Origin: Lachnospiraceae bacterium
GTDB lineage: Bacteria; Bacillota; Clostridia; Lachnospirales; Lachnospiraceae
DNA length: 41,527 bases
Assembly: GCA_003447295.1 (NCBI GenBank)
Contig: DLZQ01000063.1
Span: 1-41,527, forward strand
Reading direction: 5' to 3'
The translations under genes and the position numbers were made by a program. Under the pieces are notes generated by a model. The model did no database searches. It worked only from the letters and a program-made list of their open reading frames with translations, and was not told the DNA's origin. Shown here in pieces: positions 17,742 through 25,968 of the stretch (the stretch's first letter is position 1; each line of letters opens with the position of its first letter).

Positions 17742-18764
17742 ATGGCATCATTGAAAGACATTTCCAAGATTTGTGGAGTCTCCGTTGCAACTGTCAGTAA
17801 GGCACTGAACGACCACAAGGACATTGGAGAAGAAACCAAAGCAAATATCAGACGGGTAGCCAAGGAGATGGGATATTCCCCGAACCTTTCCGCCAGAGCA
17901 TTGAAGACGAACAGAACCTACGGAATCGGAGTCCTCTTCGTAGATGAAGCACAAAGCGGCCTGACTCATGATTACTTTTCCAGTGTACTGGACAGCTTCA
18001 AGAGGACAGCAGAGAAGAGCGGTTACGACATTACATTTATTAACAGCTGCAAGAACCGTCCGGATCGGATGTCCTACCTGGAACACAGCAGGTACAGAGG
18101 CTTTGATGGAGTGGTACTCGCTTGTATCGATTTTGCAGATCCCGAAGTCATCGAATTAGTACAGAGTTCCATCCCGGTGGTCACCATTGACTATCTGTTT
18201 AATAATCGTATCGCGATCATGTCGGACAATGTGACAGGTATGAAAGAACTGCTGGAATACATATATAGCAGAGGACATAGGAAAATTGCCTATATCCACG
18301 GCGCAATGTCAGCAGTTACCTCGGGGCGGTTATCCAGCTTCTACCGGACGGCAGAACGGCTGGGATTACAGATTCCCGATGAGTACATCAGAGAAGCAGC
18401 TTACAGAGATACTGCCACGACCTATCGTGTGACTAACGAATTACTGGATCTTCCGGATCCACCGACATGTATCATTTATCCGGATGACTTCGCTTCTTTC
18501 GGAGGCATCAATGCTATCAGGGAGAGGGGGTTACAGATTCCCGAAGATATCTCGGTGGCAGGATATGATGGGATTCAGTCCGCAAGACAGCTGGAGCCCA
18601 GGCTGACCACAGTCCAGCAGGATACCGAACAGATCGGTTGCCTGGCAGCCAGAGAACTGATCAGCCTCATAGAGAGACCTAAGACCACCATTATCGAACA
18701 GGTCATAGTACCCGGTAAGGTAGTGGAAGGCAAGTCGGTAGCACAGATTCCGACAGACAAATAA
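17742..18764 (+). CDS. LacI family transcriptional regulator (cellobiose cluster)
   Basis: The 340-residue protein starts with the LacI helix-turn-helix (LKDISKICGVSVATVSKALN), a hinge and a sugar-sensing domain with the DISVAGYDG block. I chose ATG 17742 because AGGAG lies 6 bases upstream; ATG 17724 would add six residues and has no good site. It is followed by a binding-protein gene and lies opposite the cellobiose phosphorylase gene. The shared operator core in both promoters suggests it controls both and itself (inference). The effector is probably a beta-glucoside or cello-oligosaccharide. Confidence 0.9.
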   Translation: MASLKDISKICGVSVATVSKALNDHKDIGEETKANIRRVAKEMGYSPNLSARALKTNRTYGIGVLFVDEAQSGLTHDYFSSVLDSFKRTAEKSGYDITFINSCKNRPDRMSYLEHSRYRGFDGVVLACIDFADPEVIELVQSSIPVVTIDYLFNNRIAIMSDNVTGMKELLEYIYSRGHRKIAYIHGAMSAVTSGRLSSFYRTAERLGLQIPDEYIREAAYRDTATTYRVTNELLDLPDPPTCIIYPDDFASFGGINAIRERGLQIPEDISVAGYDGIQSARQLEPRLTTVQQDTEQIGCLAARELISLIERPKTTIIEQVIVPGKVVEGKSVAQIPTDK

Positions 18765-18863
18765 TCAGGCATTTATATGGAAGCGCCGCAACCGCAACCA
18801 TATGAAGATAAATGCAACAAGCACTTACAACAAACATTCAACAAAAAATGGGAGGAAACAAAC

Positions 18864-20267
18864 ATGAAGAAAAAAGTACTTAGTGCTTTACTTACAACCG
18901 CTATGCTTGCCAGCATGCTGGTAGGCTGTGGCAACAGCAACGATGCTCCTGCAGCAGCTTCTAGTGAGGCAGCACCCGCAGCATCCACCGAAGCAGCAGC
19001 TTCTACCGAGGTAGCTGAGCCTGCAGCTGAGGAAGGAAAAGTCCTCAACATCTATGCTTGGAACGAAGAGTTCAAGAGCCGTCTGATCGCTCACTATCCC
19101 GGATATGAAGAGGTTGACGGTACCACCGGTAAAATCGGTGATGTAACTGTTAAGTGGAACATTACCCCCAGTAATGACAACGCTTACCAGAACAATCTGG
19201 ATGCCAACCTGTTAAAGCAGGCTGACGCAGCAACTGATGACAAGATCGATATGTTCCTGATCGAGGCTGACTACGCTCTGAAATACGTAGATACCGATTA
19301 CACCATGCCTATCGCTGATCTGGGTATCACCGATGCAGATCTGGCTAATCAGTATCAGTACACCAAGGATATCGTTACAGATTCCAAGGGCGTTCTGAAG
19401 GGCGTTTCATGGCAGGGCTGCCCCGGTGTCCTGATTTACAGCCGTGACGTAGCTAAGGAAGTACTTGGATCTGATGATCCTGCAGAGGTTCAGAAGGCAG
19501 TAGCTGACTGGGATACCTTTACCGCAACCGCTGAGACTATGAAGAAAGCCGGTTACTTCATGACTTCTTCTGCTAACGATACCTATCGTGTATACTCCAA
19601 CAACGTATCCGGTAAGTGGGTACAGGATGGCAAGATCGTAGTAGATGACAACATCATGAAGTGGGTTGAGGACTCCAAGAAGATGGTTGATGCTAAGGAA
19701 ACCAATACTTACGATCTGTGGTCTGATGACTGGAGCAAAGGCTTCTATCCCGATGGTAAGGTATTCTGCTACTTTGGACCCGCTTGGTTCGTAGACTTCT
19801 CTATGGCAGCAGATACTGACGGATCTATCGCTAACGCCGGTAAGTGGGGCGCTACCGAAGGACCTCAGGGCTTCTTCTGGGGCGGTACTTGGGTATGTGC
19901 AGCACAGGGCACTGACAATGCGAGCCTTGTTAAGGACATCATCCTGAAGATGACCACCGATACCGATATCATGACCGACATCGTTAAAGATGATAATGAT
20001 TTCGTAAACAACGTACCTGCAATGGAAGCTATGGCAGCAGATACCTCTTACTCCAGCAAAGTACTGGGCGGTCAGAACCCTCTGGCTATGTACTGCGCAG
20101 GTGCTGAGAAGATCGATCTGAGCAATCTGTCCGCTTACGATCAGGGATGTAACGAGAGCTTCCAGAATGCTATGAAGAACTACTTCGAAGGCAAGACTGA
20201 TCTGGATGGTGCGCTGGATCTGTTCTACAAAGCAGTAGAAGAGAAGTATCCTGAGCTTACTCACTAA
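18864..20267 (+). CDS. sugar ABC transporter substrate-binding lipoprotein (cello-oligosaccharide type)
   Basis: This 467-residue lipoprotein has a KKK signal peptide with lipobox LVGC (Cys22), an Ala/Glu/Ser-rich tether and a family 1 binding fold that begins VLNIYAWNEEF. The region around residues 280-360 is rich in Trp, Tyr and Phe (DLWSDDWSKGFYPDG, GPAWFVDF, FFWGGTW), as expected for stacking against sugar rings. ATG 18864 has GGGAGG 9 bases upstream; a longer frame from 18777 would give an unlikely non-signal N-terminus. Its neighbours make cellobiose or cellodextrins the likely ligand. A terminator-like hairpin separates it from the permeases. Confidence 0.87.
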   Translation: MKKKVLSALLTTAMLASMLVGCGNSNDAPAAASSEAAPAASTEAAASTEVAEPAAEEGKVLNIYAWNEEFKSRLIAHYPGYEEVDGTTGKIGDVTVKWNITPSNDNAYQNNLDANLLKQADAATDDKIDMFLIEADYALKYVDTDYTMPIADLGITDADLANQYQYTKDIVTDSKGVLKGVSWQGCPGVLIYSRDVAKEVLGSDDPAEVQKAVADWDTFTATAETMKKAGYFMTSSANDTYRVYSNNVSGKWVQDGKIVVDDNIMKWVEDSKKMVDAKETNTYDLWSDDWSKGFYPDGKVFCYFGPAWFVDFSMAADTDGSIANAGKWGATEGPQGFFWGGTWVCAAQGTDNASLVKDIILKMTTDTDIMTDIVKDDNDFVNNVPAMEAMAADTSYSSKVLGGQNPLAMYCAGAEKIDLSNLSAYDQGCNESFQNAMKNYFEGKTDLDGALDLFYKAVEEKYPELTH

Positions 20268-20305
20268 TCTGAATTAGATAAGCAGTTGGCTGAAAATAAG
20301 TAATT

Positions 20306-20352
20306 GAGAGCCGTACCTGCCTGGTTGGTCAGGTGGGTACGGTTTTTCTCTC
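20306..20352 (+). terminator. intrinsic (probably partial) terminator between binding protein and permeases
   Basis: CCGTACC (20311-20317) pairs with GGTACGG (20336-20342), CCTG pairs with CAGG inside, and TTTTT follows. Outer GAGAG/CTCTC extends it. The permease genes 165 bases downstream have no obvious strong promoter, so they probably depend on readthrough. Confidence 0.8.
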
Positions 20353-20516
20353 AAAAAAATGGAAAAAGCAAGAAAAATAAGAAAAAGAGAAGGCTGGCAG
20401 AAGCTTTTTTATAAGTAAAAAATGCAAGTAAGAGATCTGCTGCGAGCCTTATCGGAAATTATGGCACGACAATCTATGCAGAAGGTATGCATGGCAACTA
20501 AAGGGAGGAATGATTT

Positions 20517-21425
20517 ATGGCAAAGGTAAAACGCGGAAAGGTGGTAAGCTACAATAAATGGGGTTATATTTTCCTGATTCCTTTCATTGTAGTATATCTG
20601 ATATTCCAGTTAGTTCCACTTTTCAGAACATTCTATTACAGCTTTTTTGAGAACTATCGTTCCGGACTGACACAGATCGGTCCCAACTTTGTCGGATTAC
20701 AGAACTTTATTACAATTTTCAAAAATCCGGATATCTGGATTTATACCGAGAACACATTGATCATGTGGATCATGGGATTTATTCCGCAGATCATTGTATC
20801 TCTGGTACTGGGCGCATGGTTCTCGGATCCCAGCCTCAGATTAAAAGGACAGAGATTTTTTAAGACAGTGATCTATCTGCCGAACCTGATCATGGCAGCA
20901 GCATTTGCAATGTTGTTCTTCACATTGTTCTCTGAAGGCGGACCGATCAATGAGATCCTGATGCAGTTTGGATGGATCAGCGAACCCTATAAGTTCCTCT
21001 CCAACGAATGGAGTACCAGATCCCTGGTAGCATTTATGAACTTCCTGATGTGGTTCGGTAATACCACCATCCTTCTGATGGCTGGTATGATGGGTATTGA
21101 TACATCCCTTTTCGAGGCAGCAGAAGTAGACGGTGCCACTTCTACACAGGTATTCTTTAAGATTACATTACCTCTGCTTCGACCGATCCTGATCTACGTA
21201 ATGATCACATCCCTGATCGGTGGCTTACAGATGTTTGATGTACCTCAGATCCTGACCAATGGTACCGGTGATCCTATGAGATCTACCATGACTCTGATCA
21301 TGTATCTGAACAAGCATCTGTTCAGTAAGAACTATGGTATGGGCGGTGCACTCTCCGTGATCCTGTTTATTATCACAGGTCTTCTGAGTCTCGTTGTATT
21401 CAAGTTCTCCAACAAGAAAGATTGA
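20517..21425 (+). CDS. sugar ABC transporter permease, MalF type
   Basis: This 302-residue inner-membrane protein has six predicted helices and an EAA loop (EAAEVDGATSTQVFFKITLP) near residues 201-220. A basic N-terminus (AKVKRGKVV) precedes the first helix. GGGAGG lies upstream of the ATG. With the next gene it forms the pore for the binding protein at 18864. The gap of 249 bases from that gene contains the partial terminator. Confidence 0.88.
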   Translation: MAKVKRGKVVSYNKWGYIFLIPFIVVYLIFQLVPLFRTFYYSFFENYRSGLTQIGPNFVGLQNFITIFKNPDIWIYTENTLIMWIMGFIPQIIVSLVLGAWFSDPSLRLKGQRFFKTVIYLPNLIMAAAFAMLFFTLFSEGGPINEILMQFGWISEPYKFLSNEWSTRSLVAFMNFLMWFGNTTILLMAGMMGIDTSLFEAAEVDGATSTQVFFKITLPLLRPILIYVMITSLIGGLQMFDVPQILTNGTGDPMRSTMTLIMYLNKHLFSKNYGMGGALSVILFIITGLLSLVVFKFSNKKD

Positions 21426-21440
21426 TAGGGGGTGGCAGAC

Positions 21441-22307
21441 ATGTTAAGTATCGAAACAAACGAAACAAAAAAAGGTATGGGTATCCATGCCAGAAGAATT
21501 CTTGCATATGTAGTATTGATACTGGTAAGCTTCCTGTGTCTGTTCTGGTTCTATGTGCTGTTTGTAAACGCAACCAGATCCCACGGAGAACTGACCAAAG
21601 GTTTTACCCCGATTCCCAGCACGTACCTGCTGAAAAACTGGCAGGGAGTTATGGCAGGAACATTACCCATCGTAAGAGGCATGTTCAACAGCTTGTTCGT
21701 AGCATTGTGCAGCGCAGCACTCTGTACCTACTTCTCCACCATGACCGCTTATGCGATTCATGTATATGACTTTAAGATCAAAAAGTTTATGTTCACTTTC
21801 ATCATGGCAGTCATGACGATTCCTACACAGGTTACCGCACTTGGTTTCCTGCAGTTAGTATCAGACATGAAACTGGAAGATAACTTTATTCCTTTGATCG
21901 TTCCTGCAATCGCAGCTCCGGTTACTTTCTTCTATATGAAGCAGTACATGGAGAGCGCATTGCCCCTGTCGCTGGTAGAGGCAGCGAGAATCGACGGTTC
22001 CGGTGAGTTCCGTACTTTCAATACTATCGTGCTTCCTCTGATGAAACCCGCCATCGCGGTACAGGCGATCTTCACATTTGTAAGCAGCTGGAACAATTAC
22101 TTCACACCGGCACTGATCCTGCATAACGATAAGATGAAGACATTACCTATCCTGATCGCCCAGCTGCGTTCCGCAGACTTCCTGAAGTTCGATATGGGGC
22201 AGGTGTATGTGACTATCGCATTCTCCATCTTCCCCGTTATCGTGGTATACCTGATCCTTTCCAAGTTCATTGTCCAGGGCGTGGCAATGGGAAGTGTCAA
22301 GGGTTAA
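21441..22307 (+). CDS. sugar ABC transporter permease, MalG type
   Basis: This 288-residue permease has six hydrophobic segments, an EAA-type loop (EAARIDGSGEFRTFNTIVLP) near residues 179-198 and the usual GVAMGSVKG C-terminus. ATG 21441 is preferred: the G-run at 21428-21432 is 8 bases upstream, while a GTG at 21432 would overlap it. It starts 15 bases after the other permease and is the last gene of the operon. No ATPase follows. Confidence 0.87.
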   Translation: MLSIETNETKKGMGIHARRILAYVVLILVSFLCLFWFYVLFVNATRSHGELTKGFTPIPSTYLLKNWQGVMAGTLPIVRGMFNSLFVALCSAALCTYFSTMTAYAIHVYDFKIKKFMFTFIMAVMTIPTQVTALGFLQLVSDMKLEDNFIPLIVPAIAAPVTFFYMKQYMESALPLSLVEAARIDGSGEFRTFNTIVLPLMKPAIAVQAIFTFVSSWNNYFTPALILHNDKMKTLPILIAQLRSADFLKFDMGQVYVTIAFSIFPVIVVYLILSKFIVQGVAMGSVKG

Positions 22308-22345
22308 TATTTCGCCAGCAACATTCAATACATAAATCTCTCCTG

Positions 22346-22378
22346 AAAAGCGGCACTCTTCCCCGGAGTGGCGCTTTT
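22346..22378 (+). terminator. intrinsic terminator of the cellobiose-type ABC operon
   Basis: AAAAGCGGCACTC pairs with GAGTGGCGCTTTT with a single mismatch around a 7-base loop (22359-22365), ending in TTTT. Confidence 0.8.
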
Positions 22379-22381
22379 CGC

Positions 22382-22410
22382 TTGCAAAAAAACAGGGAAA
22401 CGGGTATAAA
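22382..22410 (+). promoter_or_regulatory. sigma-A promoter for the small-gene pair
   Basis: TTGCAA (22382-22387) and TATAAA (22405-22410) are 17 bp apart, right after the operon terminator and before the 53-codon gene. Confidence 0.65.
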
Positions 22411-22503
22411 ATAAAGAGAAGGGTGAATATGTATTTTGACTGAAAATGTTGGATACAGCGGTAAAAGACATTCGTATAGAAACGGAAGAAAGAGGTAATT
22501 GCC

Positions 22504-22665
22504 ATGCAGATGTATGAGGTGACGGCACTGGCGCCGGAGGGACCTGAGGAGGTCTATCGGGAAATGGTGTTCGCAGAAGACGAGGATGACGCCCTGAACC
22601 AGCTGGAGGAACAGTTGAAAGAGCAGGGGATTGCCCATGGAATGTGCATGGCGGAAGAAGTGTAG
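22504..22665 (+). CDS. small acidic hypothetical protein (53 aa)
   Basis: The frame encodes 53 residues with a very acidic, helix-prone C-terminal half (EDEDDALNQLEEQLKEQG) and one Cys near the end. I do not recognise a family. It is supported by a good promoter upstream, an AGAGG site 11 bases before the ATG and codon usage like its neighbours. It ends just before the hairpin pair at 22672-22766. Confidence 0.55.
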   Translation: MQMYEVTALAPEGPEEVYREMVFAEDEDDALNQLEEQLKEQGIAHGMCMAEEV

Positions 22666-22671
22666 TGTGAA

Positions 22672-22766
22672 GTGTGAAAAGAACTTCTGATCACTCAGAG
22701 CAAGGGCTCTTTCGTGAAGAAGTTCTATGTTTCACACGCAAGTTTGCGCTTTGGCGCAAACCTTGC
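22672..22766 (+). other. two consecutive strong hairpins
   Basis: Hairpin 1 (22672-22737): GTGTGAAA and AGAACTTCT pair with AGAAGTTCT and TTTCACAC, with extra TCAC/GTGA and AGAG/CTCT pairing inside. Hairpin 2 (22738-22766): GCAAGTTTGCGC pairs with GCGCAAACCTTGC around a TTTG loop, with one bulge. Neither has a T-run, so they are not ordinary terminators. They sit between two small genes. Confidence 0.7.
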
Positions 22767-22788
22767 AGGTTATGGAAGGATGTAGGCA

Positions 22789-23034
22789 TTGAAAATGGAA
22801 AATTCCTATCGCTTTTTTGAAAATAAAAACTGCAAATATTTCCCCTGCCACAAGGGACTGACGGACTTCAACTGCCTGTTCTGCTACTGTCCCATGTACC
22901 GTCTGGAGCACTGCCCCGGGAATCCCCGGTATTTCGAGAAGAACGGCAGACGGATCAAGGACTGCTCAGGCTGCACCTTCCCGCATGATCCGGAGCATTA
23001 TGATACGATCATGCAGATCCTGCGGGAGACGTAA
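22789..23034 (+). CDS. cysteine-rich small domain protein
   Basis: This 81-residue protein has the pattern of the cysteine-rich small domain family: CKYFPCHKG, then FNCLFCYCPMY, then HCPGNPRYF, then IKDCSGCTFPHDPEHYD. Eight cysteines and several histidines suggest a metal-binding or disulfide-stabilised fold; the biochemical role of the family is not established. The TTG at 22789 has AAGGA 8 bases upstream and is preferred over ATG 22795. A bidirectional terminator follows. Confidence 0.75.
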   Translation: MKMENSYRFFENKNCKYFPCHKGLTDFNCLFCYCPMYRLEHCPGNPRYFEKNGRRIKDCSGCTFPHDPEHYDTIMQILRET

Positions 23035-23083
23035 CACATTTTTCTGGAAAATAAACACATATTTTGCACATTTTTCTAAAACG

Positions 23084-23121
23084 AAAAGCCGATAGTCTGT
23101 TTTCACAGATTATCGGCTTTT
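23084..23121. terminator. bidirectional terminator between small gene and tRNA-Ser
   Basis: AAAAGCCGATA (23084-23094) pairs with TATCGGCTTTT (23111-23121), with TCTG/CAGA inside. A-runs and T-runs on both sides let it serve the plus-strand gene and the minus-strand tRNA. Confidence 0.88.
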
Positions 23122-23127
23122 TATGCG

Positions 23128-23214
23128 CGGAGACGGTGGGATTTGAACCCACGTGCCCGAGAAGGGCTAACGCATTTCGAGTGCGCCCCGTTATGACCAC
23201 TTCGATACGTCTCC
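23128..23214 (-). tRNA. tRNA-Ser (anticodon CGA)
   Basis: Read on the minus strand, the acceptor arm GGAGACG pairs with CGTCTCC and is followed by discriminator G. The T-loop is GGTTCAAATC. The anticodon stem GCGCA/TGCGT encloses CTCGAAA with anticodon CGA, reading UCG. A long variable arm, typical of tRNA-Ser, is present. CCA is not encoded. Length 87 nt. Confidence 0.95.
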
Positions 23215-23234
23215 AAAAGATTACAACGTAGATT

Positions 23235-23263
23235 ATTTTATCTGAAAAATGCCGGTTTGGCAA
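23235..23263 (-). promoter_or_regulatory. promoter of tRNA-Ser
   Basis: On the minus strand, TTGCCA (complement of 23258-23263) and TAAAAT (complement of 23235-23240) are 17 bp apart, about 20 bases before the tRNA. Confidence 0.65.
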
Positions 23264-23349
23264 GGGGAGAAACGAAAAAACCTTTTGTAATGAGATTGTT
23301 ACTGCCTACGTGATAATAAGGTTGAAAGCGGTAGTTATAAAAAAAGATG

Positions 23350-23408
23350 TTGACAGAACAACATCTAAGTAGTATATTGCAAATAAATACTTTGATAATC
23401 AAAGTATT
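23350..23408 (+). promoter_or_regulatory. fab cluster promoter with FabT-type operator
   Basis: TTGACA (23350-23355) and TATATT (23373-23378) are 17 bp apart. A perfect palindrome with 11-bp arms around one base (AATACTTTGAT at 23386-23396, complement at 23398-23408) covers the expected start site. Its TTTGATnATCAAA core matches the known FabT operator of streptococci and enterococci, and a FabT-like gene closes this cluster. Confidence 0.85.
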
Positions 23409-23513
23409 CGCAGGGCAATGCTGTACGATATAGCGAAGCCAAAGCAATTGTGCCGAAGAGAACAAAGCGGCAAAGACAGAATATTAAAAAGAATGCATAA
23501 GGAGAGTAAAAAC

Positions 23514-23738
23514 ATGTTAGAGAAAGTAGCAGCTATCATCAGAGAACAGTTAAACCAGGAGAATGTAGAGATCACGGAGGCGACCCGTTTCAAGGAGGAT
23601 CTGGAAGTGGACTCCCTGGATCTGTTTGAACTGGTAATGGCATTTGAAGAGGAATATGGTGTGTCCATTCCTTCCGAGGAATTGGAAAATATGGCAACAG
23701 TAGGTGATGTTATCAGATATATTCAGGAGCAGGCGTAA
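23514..23738 (+). CDS. acpP: acyl carrier protein
   Basis: This 74-residue acidic helical protein carries the growing fatty acid on a phosphopantetheine attached to Ser34, in the motif EVDSLDLFELVM. The length and helix pattern are standard for ACP. AAGGAGAG precedes ATG 23514. It is the first gene of the fatty-acid cluster. A terminator-like hairpin right after it would make ACP more abundant than the downstream enzymes. Confidence 0.95.
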   Translation: MLEKVAAIIREQLNQENVEITEATRFKEDLEVDSLDLFELVMAFEEEYGVSIPSEELENMATVGDVIRYIQEQA

Positions 23739-23750
23739 GAACTGCATATC

Positions 23751-23773
23751 GTGGGATTATCATCCCACTTTTA
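23751..23773 (+). terminator. attenuating terminator after acpP
   Basis: GTGGGAT pairs perfectly with ATCCCAC around TATC, followed by TTTT. It is short and probably leaky, as the cluster continues downstream. Confidence 0.65.
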
Positions 23774-23788
23774 TGCTCATATCGGGGC

Positions 23789-23849
23789 GGGTCCTAAGGT
23801 CTTTCACCCACTTATGAGCAAACTCATGTGGGCTTAGACCTTTTGACCC
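23789..23849 (+). other. large hairpin between acpP and fabK
   Basis: GGGTC, AGGTCT, CCCAC and ATGAG pair in order with CTCAT, GTGGG, AGACCT and GACCC around a CAAA loop, with small internal loops. The result is a ~61-nt rod. TTTT lies inside its right arm, so it may be a second attenuator or an RNase processing site. Confidence 0.7.
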
Positions 23850-23905
23850 TGGTATCATCAGAATATGTAATATAACGCAGAACGACGAGAAGGATCAGAA
23901 AGACA

Positions 23906-24844
23906 ATGAAAACAAAGATCACGGAACTTCTACAAATCGAATATCCCGTTTTCCAGGGCGGCATGGCATGGGTGGCGGAACATAAGCTGGCGGCAGCGGT
24001 ATCGAATGCCGGAGGCTTAGGCATCATCGGTGCCGCTTCCGCTCCGCCTGAGGTCGTCCGGGAGGAAATCCGCAAATGTAAAGAGCTGACCGACAAGCCC
24101 TTCGGCGTGAATATCATGCTGCTCAATCCCAACGCAGAGGAAGTAGCGAAGATCGTTGTAGAAGAAGGAGTACAAGCGGTAACGACAGGTGCGGGAAATC
24201 CCGGAAAATTCATGGAGCTGTGGAAAAGTGCCGGAGTGAAGGTCATCCCGGTGGTGGCAAGTGTAGCTATGGCGAAGATGATGGAGCGGGCCGGAGCAGA
24301 CGCCGTAGTGGCGGAAGGCGTGGAAAGCGGCGGACATATCGGTTCCACCACAACCATGGCACTGGTGCCGCAGGTGGTGGATGCTGTGTCTATCCCGGTG
24401 ATCGCAGCCGGAGGTATCGCCGATGGCAGAGGCATGGCGGCGGCATTTATGCTGGGGGCCGAGGGAATCCAGATGGGAACCCGGTTCGTAGCATCGAAGG
24501 AATCTATTGTCCATGAAAATTATAAGAATCAGATCATCAAGGCAAAGGATATCGATTCCGTGGTCACGGGAATGTCTACCGGACATCCGGTGCGTTCCCT
24601 GCGTAACCAGATGACCAGAGAGTATCTGAAGCTGGAAAAGGAAAATGCAGACTTCATGGAACTGGAAAAGCTGACGTTGGGATCTCTTAGGAAGGCAGTG
24701 CAGGACGGTGATACCGTAAATGGAACCCTGATGGCTGGGCAGATCGCAGGATTGATCCGCAGAGAACAGACCTGCCGTGAGATTATTGAAGAAACAGTGC
24801 AGCAGGCGCAGGAGTGCCTAGCGGCACAAGGACAGCATAAATAA
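23906..24844 (+). CDS. fabK: enoyl-ACP reductase II (FMN-dependent, FabK)
   Basis: This 312-residue TIM-barrel flavoprotein performs the last reduction in each fatty-acid elongation round. FabK/nitronate monooxygenase family blocks are clear: YPVFQGGMAWV at the N-terminus, GGLGIIGAAS, FGVNIMLLNP, AEGVESGGHIG (phosphate/flavin contacts), AAGGIADGRG and GAEGIQMGTRF. AAGGA lies upstream of the ATG. Its place directly after acpP and before fabD, and the lack of fabI, support the FabK assignment over a catabolic nitronate oxygenase. Confidence 0.92.
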   Translation: MKTKITELLQIEYPVFQGGMAWVAEHKLAAAVSNAGGLGIIGAASAPPEVVREEIRKCKELTDKPFGVNIMLLNPNAEEVAKIVVEEGVQAVTTGAGNPGKFMELWKSAGVKVIPVVASVAMAKMMERAGADAVVAEGVESGGHIGSTTTMALVPQVVDAVSIPVIAAGGIADGRGMAAAFMLGAEGIQMGTRFVASKESIVHENYKNQIIKAKDIDSVVTGMSTGHPVRSLRNQMTREYLKLEKENADFMELEKLTLGSLRKAVQDGDTVNGTLMAGQIAGLIRREQTCREIIEETVQQAQECLAAQGQHK

Positions 24845-24860
24845 AACATAGCGACAGCTA

Positions 24861-24889
24861 GCCGCTGACAACAGATTTCGAACAGCGGC
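24861..24889 (+). other. short hairpin between fabK and fabD
   Basis: GCCGCTG (24861-24867) pairs perfectly with CAGCGGC (24883-24889) around a 15-base loop, in the 137-base fabK-fabD gap. No T-run follows. Confidence 0.5.
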
Positions 24890-24981
24890 AGGTGGCGTAG
24901 TGTATATGGAAAACGGTACGATAGAAACTGTGCTGTAATGAGGGGACAAATCGTATCACATAGTAATAGGAGATGACAAGA

Positions 24982-25968
24982 ATGAGCAAGATCGCATATT
25001 TATTCCCGGGACAGGGATCCCAGTACATAGGAATGGGAAAAGAATTCCATGATACTTACCCGGAAGCACAGGCGGTATGGAAGCTGGCGGACAAGGTACT
25101 TCAGAATCTGTACTGGCAGGATAAGCGGGAAAAGCAGGCGGATAGCGGACATCCGTACTCTATGGAGCAGCTGACCTTTGAGGAAAATCCTTATATCAAC
25201 GTTACAGAATATACGCAGATCGCTATGCTTACCATGGAAGTCGCAATCCTGAAGGTACTGGAAGCCAAGGGTCTGAAAGCGGAGATGGCAGCAGGCTTAA
25301 GCCTTGGAGAATATGGGGCGCTGGCTGCTGCTGGTGTGATGGAACTGCCGGACCTGTTCCGGATCATAAGGATGCGTGGTATCTATATGCAGGAGGCCTA
25401 TCCGGAAGGAGGCGCCATGGCAGCGGTATTAGGACTGGACGGAGATATCGTGGCAAAAATCTGCGAACAGACAGCAAAAGAAACCGGCAAAGTCGTTTCG
25501 GTGGCAAATTATAACTGCCCGGGACAGATCGTGATCACCGGAGAGGCAGATGCAGTAGAGGCGGCGTCAGAAGCGCTGAAAGAAGCAGGTGCAAAACGCT
25601 GTATACCCTTAAAGGTCAGTGGACCGTTCCACTCAGCCCTGTTAAAAAATGCGGGAGAACAATTGGCAGAAGAACTGAAAAGCGTCAAGCTGTCAACCCC
25701 TTGGATTCCTTATGTGTCTAACGTAACAGCGGATTATGTGACAGATGCGTCACAGGTTGCGGAACTGCTGAAACAACAGGTATCCAGTCCCGTACAGTTC
25801 ACCCAGAGCATAGAGCGCATGATCGCAGATGGCGTGGACACTTTCATAGAAATCGGTCCTGGGAAGACACTCAGCAGCTTCGTCCGTAAAATTAACAGAA
25901 ATGTCAAAATATACAATATCGAGAAACCGGAGGATCTGGACCGGGTGATGGAGGAACTGGTATGTTGA
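24982..25968 (+). CDS. fabD: malonyl-CoA:ACP transacylase
   Basis: This 328-residue enzyme loads malonyl groups onto ACP. Family signatures are the N-terminal YLFPGQGSQ, the nucleophile Ser107 in GLSLGEYGA and catalytic His217 in SGPFHSAL. ATG 24982 has AGGAG 9 bases upstream; an ATG at 24973 overlaps the site. Its stop overlaps the fabG start by seven bases, so the two are coupled. Confidence 0.95.
   Translation: MSKIAYLFPGQGSQYIGMGKEFHDTYPEAQAVWKLADKVLQNLYWQDKREKQADSGHPYSMEQLTFEENPYINVTEYTQIAMLTMEVAILKVLEAKGLKAEMAAGLSLGEYGALAAAGVMELPDLFRIIRMRGIYMQEAYPEGGAMAAVLGLDGDIVAKICEQTAKETGKVVSVANYNCPGQIVITGEADAVEAASEALKEAGAKRCIPLKVSGPFHSALLKNAGEQLAEELKSVKLSTPWIPYVSNVTADYVTDASQVAELLKQQVSSPVQFTQSIERMIADGVDTFIEIGPGKTLSSFVRKINRNVKIYNIEKPEDLDRVMEELVC

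Noticed and set aside
24414..24516. 98-codon alternative frame within fabK
   Set aside because: It is a high-GC shadow frame of the well-supported fabK gene.
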